Shown piece after piece: positions 26,264 through 34,970 of a stretch of DNA of 64,000 nt. The notes below the pieces were generated by a model. It did no database searches. It was not told the DNA's origin and was given only the letters and a program-made list of their open reading frames with translations. Every line of letters starts with the position of its first letter. The first letter of the stretch is position 1. Source of the DNA: Bacteroidia bacterium (lineage in GTDB: Bacteria; Bacteroidota; Bacteroidia; Flavobacteriales; Schleiferiaceae); NCBI GenBank assembly GCA_030424545.1, contig JAUHWL010000004.1:124001-188000 (forward strand). The letters are read 5' to 3'. A program made the translations under genes and the position numbers.

Positions 26264-26427
26264 AATGCATTGTTTTTAAGATAAATGAGCTACTAAATTA
26301 ATAAACTTTGGTATTGCGAAAAGCGTATCTAGAAAAATATTACTCTAACAAAAACAATGTTTTTTTAGTATTACCAATCGCATTATATTCATTCAGAATT
26401 TTTAAGTAATAATACAAGCACGTTTTT

Positions 26428-27477
26428 ATGTCTTATACTAAAAAAGCGGGATTACCTCCCGGCACATTAGTTCATATCGGGAATAAGCATACCAATGAGA
26501 CAAAAATCTCAGTTATAGATTATTCTGCAGAGCATGTGCAAAGAATTGAATGCAAAAATGTAGAAGACTGTTTTGTTTATAAAGACACCGAATCGCTAAG
26601 TTGGATAAACATAACCAGTTTAAACGATATCTCGATTATTGAAAAAATAGGTGCTGCATTTAACCTTCATCATTTGCTGTTAGAAGATGTTTTAAACACC
26701 CAGCATCGCCCCAAATTAGAAGATTTTGACGACTATATTTTTATTTCATTAAAAATGCTTGGGGTTACTAAAGACGGAAAAGGTATTGTTTCTGAGCAAG
26801 TAAGTTTGGTTTTGGGCAGTACATGGATTTTGTCTTTTCAAGAAATTGAAGGTGATGTTTTTAATCCGCTAAGAGTGCGGATGGAAAACATTAAATCAGC
26901 GGCAAGAAATAAACATATAGATTACCTACTTTACAGAATATTAGACACTATTGTGGATAATTATTTTTTTGTTACCGAAAACATTTCAGACAGATTTCTA
27001 AAGCTTGAAGAAACCGCATTAAAGGCATCTGATGGAAATACATTAAATGAAATACAGCGGCTAAAGAGACAAATTATACAAGTAAGAAAAACAATTAGTC
27101 CGCTTCGGGATGTGGTTTCTACGTTACAAAAAGATGAGCTTGAAGTAATATCTGCTGAAACCAACAGGTATATTAAAGATGTTTATGATCACCTCATACA
27201 ACTTATTGATACCCTTGATACACAAAGAGATTTAGTTGGAGGCATCATGGAATTATACTTAACAGGTGTTAGCAATAAAATGAATCAGGTGATGCAACTG
27301 CTCACAATCATCTCAACTATTTTTATTCCTTTAACGTTTATTGCAGGCATATATGGCATGAACTTTACCTATATGCCAGAGCTGCAATCACGCTACGGAT
27401 ATTTTATTGTTTGGGGCGTAATGATTGCAATCTTTATTGTCATGATTATGTTCTTTAAACGTAAAAAATGGCTTTAA
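26428..27477 (+). CDS. corA: CorA-type magnesium/cobalt transporter
   Basis: 349 residues. A long soluble alpha/beta and helical domain occupies residues 1-285, and two C-terminal helices follow, with the signature YGMNFTYMPEL in the loop between them. VLLEDVLNTQHRP-like (LLLEDVLNTQHRPKLEDFDDY) and the conserved IRDxxxx region (VRKTISPLRDVVSTL) agree with the CorA family. CorA is a homopentameric inner-membrane channel for Mg2+, also Co2+ and Ni2+. It stands as a single gene with 165 bases of upstream intergenic DNA and no recognisable M-box. Confidence 0.93.
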   Translation: MSYTKKAGLPPGTLVHIGNKHTNETKISVIDYSAEHVQRIECKNVEDCFVYKDTESLSWINITSLNDISIIEKIGAAFNLHHLLLEDVLNTQHRPKLEDFDDYIFISLKMLGVTKDGKGIVSEQVSLVLGSTWILSFQEIEGDVFNPLRVRMENIKSAARNKHIDYLLYRILDTIVDNYFFVTENISDRFLKLEETALKASDGNTLNEIQRLKRQIIQVRKTISPLRDVVSTLQKDELEVISAETNRYIKDVYDHLIQLIDTLDTQRDLVGGIMELYLTGVSNKMNQVMQLLTIISTIFIPLTFIAGIYGMNFTYMPELQSRYGYFIVWGVMIAIFIVMIMFFKRKKWL

Positions 27478-27494
27478 TAACAATAGAAAGAAGA

Positions 27495-27526
27495 TTGATA
27501 AAACTAAACTGTAAGAATTAACTTTG
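27495..27526 (+). promoter_or_regulatory. Candidate kdsA promoter
   Basis: A TTG at 27495-27497 and TAACTTTG at 27519-27526 are 21 bases apart, fitting the Bacteroidota TTG / TAnnTTTG arrangement. The kdsA start codon is 19 bases after the -7 box. Confidence 0.5.
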
Positions 27527-27545
27527 CCCAAAATTTATAAAAAGC

Positions 27546-28379
27546 ATGTCTAAAAAAATTGTAAATATTGGAGATATAAAGGCAGGTGCCGATAAACTGT
27601 TTTTAATTTCTGGACCATGTGTTATTGAAGATGAAATAACCATGATGAAGGTTGCTGAAAAATTAAAGCAAATTTCAGAAAAACTAGATATTCCTGTTGT
27701 TTATAAATCCTCATTTATGAAAGACAACAGGAGCTCTGTAAACTACTACATGGGCCCAGGTATGGACGAAGGATTGCGCATTTTACAAAAGGTAAAAGAA
27801 CAATTTGGTTTTCCGTTGCTTACAGATATACATTATCCTAGCCAAGTAAAAGCTACTGCAGAAGTTGTAGATATTTTACAAATACCCGCCTATTTGTGTA
27901 TGCAAACCACTTTGGTTGTAGAAGCCGCAAAAACCGGGAAAATTGTAAACCTAAAACACGGCCAATTTTTGGCGCCAGAAAACATGAGCAAACCTGTACA
28001 GAAAATAGAAAGTACAGGAAACAAGAACATTATTTTAACCGAGCGTGGTTATACCTTTGGTTATAATGATATGGTGGTAGATCCGCGTGCCATTTACGAA
28101 ATGGGCCAAACCGGTTACCCTGTAGTGTTTGATGTTACGCATGCCATTCGTAAATACGGTATTCCTAGTGCAGACCCAAGCGGTGGCGCACGCCAATATT
28201 TACCTGTTTTAGGTAGAGCAGGCGTAGCGGCTGGTGTAGACGGACTTTTTGTAGAGGCGCATCCTTGCCCAAGCGAAGCACTTTGCGATGCTGCAAGTCA
28301 ACTAGATATGTCTCAGTTAGAAGAATTTTTACTTCCGCTAATAGAAATGCACGAAGTAGAAGTGAAGTACAGAAAATAG
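27546..28379 (+). CDS. kdsA: 3-deoxy-8-phosphooctulonate synthase (KDO-8-P synthase)
   Basis: 277 residues of the DAHP-synthase-like TIM barrel. Family segments include FLISGPCVIEDE, YKSSFMKDNRSS (where KANRSS is usual), TDIHYPSQ, the LKHGQFLAP motif and DVTHAIRKYG. The enzyme condenses D-arabinose 5-phosphate with phosphoenolpyruvate. The gene appears to have its own promoter and is followed 90 bases later by the transaldolase-CBS fusion and the KdsC-like phosphatase, both on the same strand. The substrate arabinose 5-phosphate would usually be supplied by KdsD, which is not found nearby. Confidence 0.95.
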   Translation: MSKKIVNIGDIKAGADKLFLISGPCVIEDEITMMKVAEKLKQISEKLDIPVVYKSSFMKDNRSSVNYYMGPGMDEGLRILQKVKEQFGFPLLTDIHYPSQVKATAEVVDILQIPAYLCMQTTLVVEAAKTGKIVNLKHGQFLAPENMSKPVQKIESTGNKNIILTERGYTFGYNDMVVDPRAIYEMGQTGYPVVFDVTHAIRKYGIPSADPSGGARQYLPVLGRAGVAAGVDGLFVEAHPCPSEALCDAASQLDMSQLEEFLLPLIEMHEVEVKYRK

Positions 28380-28441
28380 TAAACAAAACATTGTTAAATA
28401 GACGCAAACTATAGCCGCAAATTTTGCTTTATTGATTGGTT

Positions 28442-28449
28442 ATATTTGC
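28442..28449 (+). promoter_or_regulatory. Candidate -7 box upstream of the transaldolase-CBS gene
   Basis: TATATTTG matches TAnnTTTG 20 bases before the start codon. The nearest upstream TTG is only 14 bases away, which is short, so the promoter is weakly supported. Read-through from kdsA is also possible. Confidence 0.3.
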
Positions 28450-28469
28450 CCCACAAAAAAATACCTTAA

Positions 28470-29489
28470 ATGGAATTATACTTAGACTCAGCCGATTTAA
28501 AAGAAATTAAAGAAGCGTTTAAACTTGGCTTTTTAACAGGCTTAACAACAACTCCAACATTCATGCATCGCGAAGGAATTACCGACATTGACGGTACCAT
28601 TCTGGAGTTAGCCAAAATTGTTCCTATACTACAAATAGAAGCTTTAGGAAGAACAGCAGAAGAAATTGTTGCAGAAGCAAAACGCCAAGATGCTTTAGGC
28701 TTAGATCGTGAAACTACGGTATATAAAATTCCTGTATCGTTAGAAGGTGTTCGCGCCTGCCGCATGTTGGTAAACGAAGGTTTTAAAGTAAATGTACACC
28801 TAGTATACACCTTACAACAAGCCTATATGGCAATGCAAGCTGGTGCAACTTACGTTTGCCCACTTGTTGGTCGTTTGCAAGATCAAGGTACAGATGCATT
28901 AAGTTTAGTTAGAGATTGTGTAGAGGCTGTAAACTATTACGGTTACGATACCAAAATCATGTTTTCTTCTGTACGTTACGTAGAGCATGTTCGCAACGCC
29001 TTAGAAGTTGGCGTACACACCATTACAGTACCTTACAAAGTGATGAAACAACTAACAGAAAATCACTTTACAGCTTTAGGTACAGAGCAGTTTTATGAGC
29101 ACACTGGTTTAATGACGTTGCGCGTAAAGGATTTAATGCAAGGCCATAACCCAATGGTTACATTAAATAACAACATTAATGATGCTTTAATAGAAATGAC
29201 CAAAGGTGGTTTTGGTGCCGTTACAATTGTAGATGACAACCAAAAGCCAATTGGCATTTTTACTGATGGAGATTTACGCAGATTAATTGAAGCCGAAGGA
29301 GCTACAGCAGTAAACAAAAAAGTAAGCGAATTAAACATTAGTACACCACAAAGCATAGATGCTGGTGAGCTACTTTATAGCGCTCAAGATATATTTAACG
29401 CACAGCAAGTAGATTGCATCATCGTAACATCAAGCGGTAAAGCAACGGGAATGTTAGATGTACAAGACATGCTTAAATTGAAAAAATGA
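28470..29489 (+). CDS. Transaldolase-like domain fused to a KdsD-type CBS pair
   Basis: 339 residues. Residues 1 to about 215 are a class I aldolase barrel of the transaldolase/fructose-6-phosphate aldolase family: MELYLDSADL with Asp6, the TTTP motif (26-29), the Schiff-base Lys86 in VYKIPVSLEGV, YVCPLVGRLQDQG, and FSSVRYVEHVRNALEVG. Residues 220-339 are two CBS motifs; ALIEMTKGGFGAVTIVDD and GIFTDGDLRR closely match the CBS pair of arabinose-5-phosphate isomerases (KdsD/GutQ/KpsF), whose SIS domain is absent. The Asn of the family's TTNP signature is Thr28. It lies between kdsA and a KdsC-like phosphatase, whose ATG overlaps its stop (ATGA). I infer a role in supplying or sensing arabinose 5-phosphate or KDO; this is not established. 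Confidence 0.82.
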   Translation: MELYLDSADLKEIKEAFKLGFLTGLTTTPTFMHREGITDIDGTILELAKIVPILQIEALGRTAEEIVAEAKRQDALGLDRETTVYKIPVSLEGVRACRMLVNEGFKVNVHLVYTLQQAYMAMQAGATYVCPLVGRLQDQGTDALSLVRDCVEAVNYYGYDTKIMFSSVRYVEHVRNALEVGVHTITVPYKVMKQLTENHFTALGTEQFYEHTGLMTLRVKDLMQGHNPMVTLNNNINDALIEMTKGGFGAVTIVDDNQKPIGIFTDGDLRRLIEAEGATAVNKKVSELNISTPQSIDAGELLYSAQDIFNAQQVDCIIVTSSGKATGMLDVQDMLKLKK

Positions 29490-30199
29490 GATTTTCTGAA
29501 ATAGAAAACACATTTACCAAAATGGGAGGAGAATTTATTTCTTCTCCCATTATTATTTCTAAGAAATTAGAAAACATAAAGGCCTTGGTTTTTGATTGGG
29601 ACGGTGTGTGGCATAGCGGTAAAAAAAATGGTGGTGGGCAAAGCTCATTTAACGAGGTAGACAGCATGGGTCTTAACATGCTGCGTTTTGGATATTACCT
29701 AAAAACAAAAAAAATCCCCTTAACCCTAATCATTACTGGAGAACAAAATCATACTGCTTTTGATTTTGCAGAGCGCGAACATTTAGATGGGGTTTTTTAC
29801 AAAGCAAAAAACAAATCAGAGGCACTAGACTTCACACTAAAGAAATGGAAACTAAAAGAAGAAGAAGTGCTTTTTGTTTTTGATGATATTTTAGATCTGG
29901 GTATGGCCGCTAGAGTAGGAGCGCCTTTTTTAGTGAACAGATTAGGCAGCCCAATGTTTTCTCAGTTTACAATAAAGCACAAGTGGTGTCTGTATAAGTC
30001 TGCCGCTACAGGCGATACAAATGCAGTGCGCGAAATTTGTGAACTTGCCTTAGGATTGCTTAAAATGTTTGAAGAAACAGTGGTTAAACGGATGAATTTT
30101 GATGCAGAATACACCACGTATTTAGAAAAGCGAAATGGCCAGAAAACAGAATTTTTCACTAAAGCAGACAAAGCATATACAAAAACAAAAAGGCCGTAA
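29486..30199 (+). CDS. KdsC-like HAD phosphatase
   Basis: 237 residues, longer than the 170-180 of ordinary KDO-8-phosphate phosphatase because of about 30 extra N-terminal and 50 extra C-terminal residues. HAD motif I is FDWDGVWHSG, where KdsC has DVDGVLTDG. Motif II is LIITGEQNHTA, motif III Lys is in KAKNKSEALDFTLKKW, and motif IV is VFDDILDLGMAARVGAPFLV, the pattern of KdsC. The enzyme class removes phosphate from KDO-8-P. The start codon overlaps the stop of the transaldolase-CBS gene by four bases, indicating translational coupling. The divergent motif I leaves some doubt about the exact substrate. Confidence 0.72.
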   Translation: MRFSEIENTFTKMGGEFISSPIIISKKLENIKALVFDWDGVWHSGKKNGGGQSSFNEVDSMGLNMLRFGYYLKTKKIPLTLIITGEQNHTAFDFAEREHLDGVFYKAKNKSEALDFTLKKWKLKEEEVLFVFDDILDLGMAARVGAPFLVNRLGSPMFSQFTIKHKWCLYKSAATGDTNAVREICELALGLLKMFEETVVKRMNFDAEYTTYLEKRNGQKTEFFTKADKAYTKTKRP

Positions 30200-30290
30200 G
30201 TATCCTTAAATAAACGTTTTAAAGGTCTTACTCATTTACCCAACTTAGTTACACTTGGTGCACATAGATTTGTATTCACACAAAAAAACT

Positions 30291-33200
30291 ATGAGACATT
30301 TATTATTAACACTACTCGCCATATTTTTTTCTTTTGCGGTTTCCTCACAATGCATTGAATCTTATCCTTATTCAGAAAATTTTGATGGACCTGATTTTGT
30401 CAAACCGGCTAATGTTTCCTTGCCAGGCCAAATTGCATCTTGTTGGAACCGCGTACCTGCGGCAAACGATTATATTTGGGTGCCAGGCCCTTCAATAATT
30501 GTAAACAGTAATACTGGGCCGTTAGCAGACAAAAGTGGAAATGGAAAATTCATGTATACCGAAAGGGCAGGGTTTACTCCGCCACCAAACACCGCAAATT
30601 TAACTTCTCCTTACATTGATTTGTCTACGGCAACTACCCCACGATTATCATTTTGGTATTATATGTACGGTAGCCAAATAGGCGCACTTACTACACAAGT
30701 TAGCAATGGTAGCGGCTGGTCCTCTGTTCATACAATTTCTGGGGCGCAACAAACCACAAATACAGGCAATTGGGTTAATGTTATCGTACCTCTTTCTACA
30801 TATGTTGGCGACACAATTCGAGTGCGATTTGTTGGTCAAAAAACAAATGCCAGTAATTTATCTCGCATTGCCATAGACGAAATCTCTATTGCACAAACGC
30901 CCACCTGTTTGGTACCATCAAATTTTTATTTAACAAATACTACGGCATCAACCACTACGGTGGGTTGGACAAATGTTGCGACTTCATCTTATGAAATAGA
31001 ATATGGATTATCAGGTTTTGCAATTGGTTCTGGAACAAGAATTATAGCATCTAGCAATCCTCAACTTATAACTGGATTAAACGGATCTACCTCTTATGAT
31101 TTTTACCTTAGACAAATATGTGCGGTAAATGATACTAGCGCTTGGCTAGGCCCAGAAAACACAACTACTTTGTGTTCTAGCCCAATGGTTGCACCAATTT
31201 ATGAGAATTTTGACTCTCCAAATTGGGAACCTTACTCAAGCTTTCAAAATCAAGGAAACATTGCACCTTGTTGGGCAAGAAGTGGAAATGGGACGGGTAA
31301 CAGCTGGCATGCAAATCCAAATTCATTTAACTCATTTAATACAGGGCCAAATGCCGATCATACTTCTGGAAGTGGAAAATATGTTGCTTTTCAGAGAGTA
31401 ACAGGAATTAGTACTAACTTTTTCGGAAACTTAAGATCTCCAGAAATTGATTTAAGTGGGGTGTCAAATCCAGAATTGTCTTTTTGGTACCATATGTATG
31501 GGGCCCAAATAGATAAATTAGAAGTAGAAGTAAAATATGTTTCTGGTGGGCCTTTTACAGTGGTACAAACCATTACTGGACAGCAACAAACAAGCTCCTC
31601 AGATCCTTGGTTAAACTCTACAATATCATTGTCGGGATATGCCGATTCTATTGTTCTTATTCGCTTTAAAGGATATAGTACTTCACAATTTGCAACCCAA
31701 GCAAAAATCTCTATAGATGATTTAAGTATTGTGGCTGGTTCCAGTTGTCCCAAACCAAGTAATTTATTAGCGGCAAATATTAGCGCAACAACAGCAGATG
31801 TTTCTTGGGTAGGTGCTCCTACTGGCAATTACGAGGTTAAGCGTGGGCCCAATGGTTTTAACCCAAATATTACAGGTGTTGGTACAACAGGTATTGGATT
31901 AACACAAACTATTTCGGGTTTAACACAAGGAACCAGTTATGATATATATGTTCGGAAATTGTGTTTTAATAATGACACAAGTAATTGGTTAGGTCCAATT
32001 CAAATAAAAACACTTTGTGTAGCATCCACTCCTTACACACAAAATTTTGATGGTTCTTCTTGGATTGCCCCATTAAACTTCAACGACATTGGTAGTGTGG
32101 ATGATTGTTTTAATAGAAATGAAAACGGTAATTATAGCTGGGTAGTTGGACCTGAACAGTTTCCATCATTTCAAACAGGCCCTTCTTCTGATCATACTAC
32201 GGGAACTGGTAAATATGTTTTTACACAACCATCATTTCTAGGTAGTTTAAATTCAGATGCTATTTTAAAGACGGAGTTGATTGATTTAACTACATTAACT
32301 GTTCCAGAGCTATCCTTTTGGTATCACATGTTTGGTAATCAAATTGGTACGTTAACTGTTGATATAAATGATGGTAGCGGTTGGACTCAAGTATTTACTA
32401 AATCTGGGCAGGTGCAAACGGCTAAAACAGATGCTTGGAAAGAAGTTATAGTCAACCTTTCTAGTTACGCGAATGATACCATTCAAATAAGGTTTAAAGC
32501 AACTCGAGCTCAAAACGCTTTTAATTGCGAAATAGCTATTGATGATATTGATGTACATGAACAACCGAGTTGTCCAAAGCCTCAAAATTTAATTGCTTCA
32601 AATGCCTCTTTTAATAGCGTTGAGTTGGCATGGCAAACAGGCGGTGCAACCAATTGGATTATACGTTTAGAAGCCGCGGGATCAACAAACACGTATGTAG
32701 CGGCAAATACCAATCCGTTTACAGCTACGGGGCTATTGCCAAATACAAAATATAAAGTGTGGGTAAGAGATAGTTGCGGAACAGCAGATGTAAGTGAATG
32801 GTCTGAATTTGATTCGTTCCGTACATTCTGTTTGCCAACTACGGCTCCGTTCACCGAAAATTTTGATGGAACTGTTTTTGTACCGTTTTCTTTGACAAAT
32901 CAATATGGAGCAATAGATCCTTGTTTTAAAAGAACAGATACCACAGATTTTTATTGGGTGCCCGGTCCTGGGCAGTTTTCTACTTTCCAAACTGGGCCAG
33001 ATGTAGATGCCTCTGGAACAGGCCAATTTATGTACACAAGAACAAGTAATTTTCAATCGGATTTAGTAACAGTATTTAGTTCTCCGTGGGTTGATATTAG
33101 TTCTTTGTCATTACCCGAAGTTCGCTTTAAATACCATATGTATGGGGTAGATATAGATAAATTGGTTGTAACATTAAATGGTTACGATGGATCTACACAA

Positions 33201-34877
33201 ACCATTAAAACGCTTTCGGGGCAATCGCACACCAGTGGTTCTGCTGCATGGTTACAAGAAATTTTACCGTTGGCTAATTTAACCAGCGATACGGTGCAAA
33301 TTGTATTTACAGCTCATAGGCTATCAACCGGATTCAGGTCTGAAATGGCAATAGACGAAGTAGAATTAAGCAATCCGTTGGCTTGTGCAGATCCTACTAG
33401 TTTGGTGGCGGCAAATCCAACTACAAACTCGGTTGATTTAACTTGGACAAGCAATACCTTGAGTTTTGCAACCAATATAGAATATGGGCCATCTGGTTTT
33501 ACACCAGGTGGTGGAGGAACAATAATTTATAGTGTAACTAGTCCGTACACGGTAAGTGGACTAAGTCCTAATACAGCCTACGATTTTTACATACAAGATT
33601 CTTGCTCGTGGGGAGGATTAAGTACGCAGATTGGGCCTGCATCTGCAACAACATTGCCTTGTTTAGCAGTTGTTTCATCACCAGTATTATCTAGCTCTAC
33701 AGGTTTAAATGCTTCGTTTTCTGGTTCAAGTTCTACAGGTAGTATAAGTAACTATTTTTGGGATTTTGGCGATGGAAACACTGATAGTGTTGTTAGTCCA
33801 AACCATACGTATAGCGCTGGTGGAGTTTACCAGGTTATGCTTGTAGTTTCTAGTGGATGCGGAAGCGCAGATACAGCATATATTACAGTTTCAATTTGCG
33901 AAACACTCACACCACAATTTTCTTTCGCGAAAAATGGTTTAACCTTATCGGTAGATGGTTCTGTATCTGTTGGTACGTTTTTAAACTTCTCTTGGACATT
34001 TGGCGATGGTAATTCTGGTGCCGGTGTTGCAACCAACCATACCTATAGTGCAGATGGAATCTATGATGTTTGGCTGTTTATTACAGATACATGCGGAAAT
34101 AAAGACTCAGTAATGCAAAGTATCGCTATTTGTTCTCCTATATCGGCTCAAATTAATTATACCCAAAATGGCACAACGGTGTTGTTTGATGGTACCGGTG
34201 GTAACGGAGCGATAGAGTGGTTGTGGCTATTTGGCGATGGAAATCAAGATACAAATGCCACAATCTCGCATACATATGCTAGTACAGGCACGTATCAAAT
34301 TACACTTTACACTACTAATTTATGTGGAGATAAAGACACCGCCACACTTATATTAACGCTTTGCAACGCGCCAAAAGCAAGTTGGAAGTATTCAATTTTA
34401 TCTTCTGGCGGTGGCGGTATGACGGTTCAGTTTGACGGTTCAGCATCTATTGGTGCCAATAGCTTTAGTTGGGATTTTGGCGATGGAAACACCAACACAC
34501 TATCGGCAATTCCGGTGCATACATACAGCGTTCCCGGCTTGTTCTATAATGTATCGCTTACCGTAACCAATTCTTGTGGAGATGAAGATAACTTGACAAG
34601 CACGTTAGCGTCAATAGGAATTGAAGATTTTAACACCCTTGATATTAAAATTTTCCCCAACCCTGCAGATGATTACATTGTTTTAAGTGTGCCTAATTAT
34701 ATAGATGTGCAAGAAATTAGTATAAATTCTATGACGGGGCAAAAAATGGCTGTTCGTGCAGAGCAATCGGAAAATACAATCTCGGTAAAAACAAAAGTTT
34801 TTGCCAACGGAACTTACTTCCTTACTATCAAAACAGATGCGGGCACTGCCGTTTACCAAGTGTTAATAGCGCATTAA
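30291..34877 (+). CDS. Giant modular surface protein with MAM-like, FN3, PKD and T9SS domains
   Basis: The reading frame opens at 30255 with TTG, but the signal peptide (MRHLLLTLLAIFFSFAVSS) begins at 30291. The 1528-residue protein has four similar blocks, starting near residues 22, 300, 578 and 851. Each has a MAM/concanavalin-like half (ENFDG at the start, LSFWYHMYG in the middle, IAIDDI near the end) and an FN3-like half. Four PKD repeats follow at about 1126, 1205, 1283 and 1360, each with a FGDGN turn. The C-terminal 75 residues are a type A sorting domain (IKIFPNPADDYIVL, NGTYFLTIKTDAG). The domains suggest a cell-surface adhesin or carbohydrate-binding protein secreted by the Por system; no catalytic domain is visible. 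Confidence 0.85.
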   Translation: MRHLLLTLLAIFFSFAVSSQCIESYPYSENFDGPDFVKPANVSLPGQIASCWNRVPAANDYIWVPGPSIIVNSNTGPLADKSGNGKFMYTERAGFTPPPNTANLTSPYIDLSTATTPRLSFWYYMYGSQIGALTTQVSNGSGWSSVHTISGAQQTTNTGNWVNVIVPLSTYVGDTIRVRFVGQKTNASNLSRIAIDEISIAQTPTCLVPSNFYLTNTTASTTTVGWTNVATSSYEIEYGLSGFAIGSGTRIIASSNPQLITGLNGSTSYDFYLRQICAVNDTSAWLGPENTTTLCSSPMVAPIYENFDSPNWEPYSSFQNQGNIAPCWARSGNGTGNSWHANPNSFNSFNTGPNADHTSGSGKYVAFQRVTGISTNFFGNLRSPEIDLSGVSNPELSFWYHMYGAQIDKLEVEVKYVSGGPFTVVQTITGQQQTSSSDPWLNSTISLSGYADSIVLIRFKGYSTSQFATQAKISIDDLSIVAGSSCPKPSNLLAANISATTADVSWVGAPTGNYEVKRGPNGFNPNITGVGTTGIGLTQTISGLTQGTSYDIYVRKLCFNNDTSNWLGPIQIKTLCVASTPYTQNFDGSSWIAPLNFNDIGSVDDCFNRNENGNYSWVVGPEQFPSFQTGPSSDHTTGTGKYVFTQPSFLGSLNSDAILKTELIDLTTLTVPELSFWYHMFGNQIGTLTVDINDGSGWTQVFTKSGQVQTAKTDAWKEVIVNLSSYANDTIQIRFKATRAQNAFNCEIAIDDIDVHEQPSCPKPQNLIASNASFNSVELAWQTGGATNWIIRLEAAGSTNTYVAANTNPFTATGLLPNTKYKVWVRDSCGTADVSEWSEFDSFRTFCLPTTAPFTENFDGTVFVPFSLTNQYGAIDPCFKRTDTTDFYWVPGPGQFSTFQTGPDVDASGTGQFMYTRTSNFQSDLVTVFSSPWVDISSLSLPEVRFKYHMYGVDIDKLVVTLNGYDGSTQTIKTLSGQSHTSGSAAWLQEILPLANLTSDTVQIVFTAHRLSTGFRSEMAIDEVELSNPLACADPTSLVAANPTTNSVDLTWTSNTLSFATNIEYGPSGFTPGGGGTIIYSVTSPYTVSGLSPNTAYDFYIQDSCSWGGLSTQIGPASATTLPCLAVVSSPVLSSSTGLNASFSGSSSTGSISNYFWDFGDGNTDSVVSPNHTYSAGGVYQVMLVVSSGCGSADTAYITVSICETLTPQFSFAKNGLTLSVDGSVSVGTFLNFSWTFGDGNSGAGVATNHTYSADGIYDVWLFITDTCGNKDSVMQSIAICSPISAQINYTQNGTTVLFDGTGGNGAIEWLWLFGDGNQDTNATISHTYASTGTYQITLYTTNLCGDKDTATLILTLCNAPKASWKYSILSSGGGGMTVQFDGSASIGANSFSWDFGDGNTNTLSAIPVHTYSVPGLFYNVSLTVTNSCGDEDNLTSTLASIGIEDFNTLDIKIFPNPADDYIVLSVPNYIDVQEISINSMTGQKMAVRAEQSENTISVKTKVFANGTYFLTIKTDAGTAVYQVLIAH

Positions 34878-34904
34878 GTTCAATAACATATTTTAATGAG
34901 TTCG

Positions 34905-34938
34905 CAAGGCGTTTAGGTTTTATCTAAACGCCTTGTTT
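34905..34938 (+). terminator. Intrinsic terminator after the giant surface protein gene
   Basis: A perfect 12-bp stem (34905-34916 pairing with 34924-34935) with a 7-base T-rich loop is followed by TTTAGTATTTT. It lies 28 bases after the stop codon and before accC. Confidence 0.8.
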
Positions 34939-34970
34939 AGTATTTTCGCCCTTCACAATTAAGAAATTAC

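Noticed and set aside
26264-26427. Mg2+ or other riboswitch ahead of corA
   Set aside because: No M-box or conserved paired region was seen in the 164-base gap; it is AT-rich without a strong hairpin.
29093-29356. Minus-strand reading frame within the transaldolase-CBS gene
   Set aside because: The CBS motifs on the plus strand are convincing; the opposite frame has no recognisable domain.
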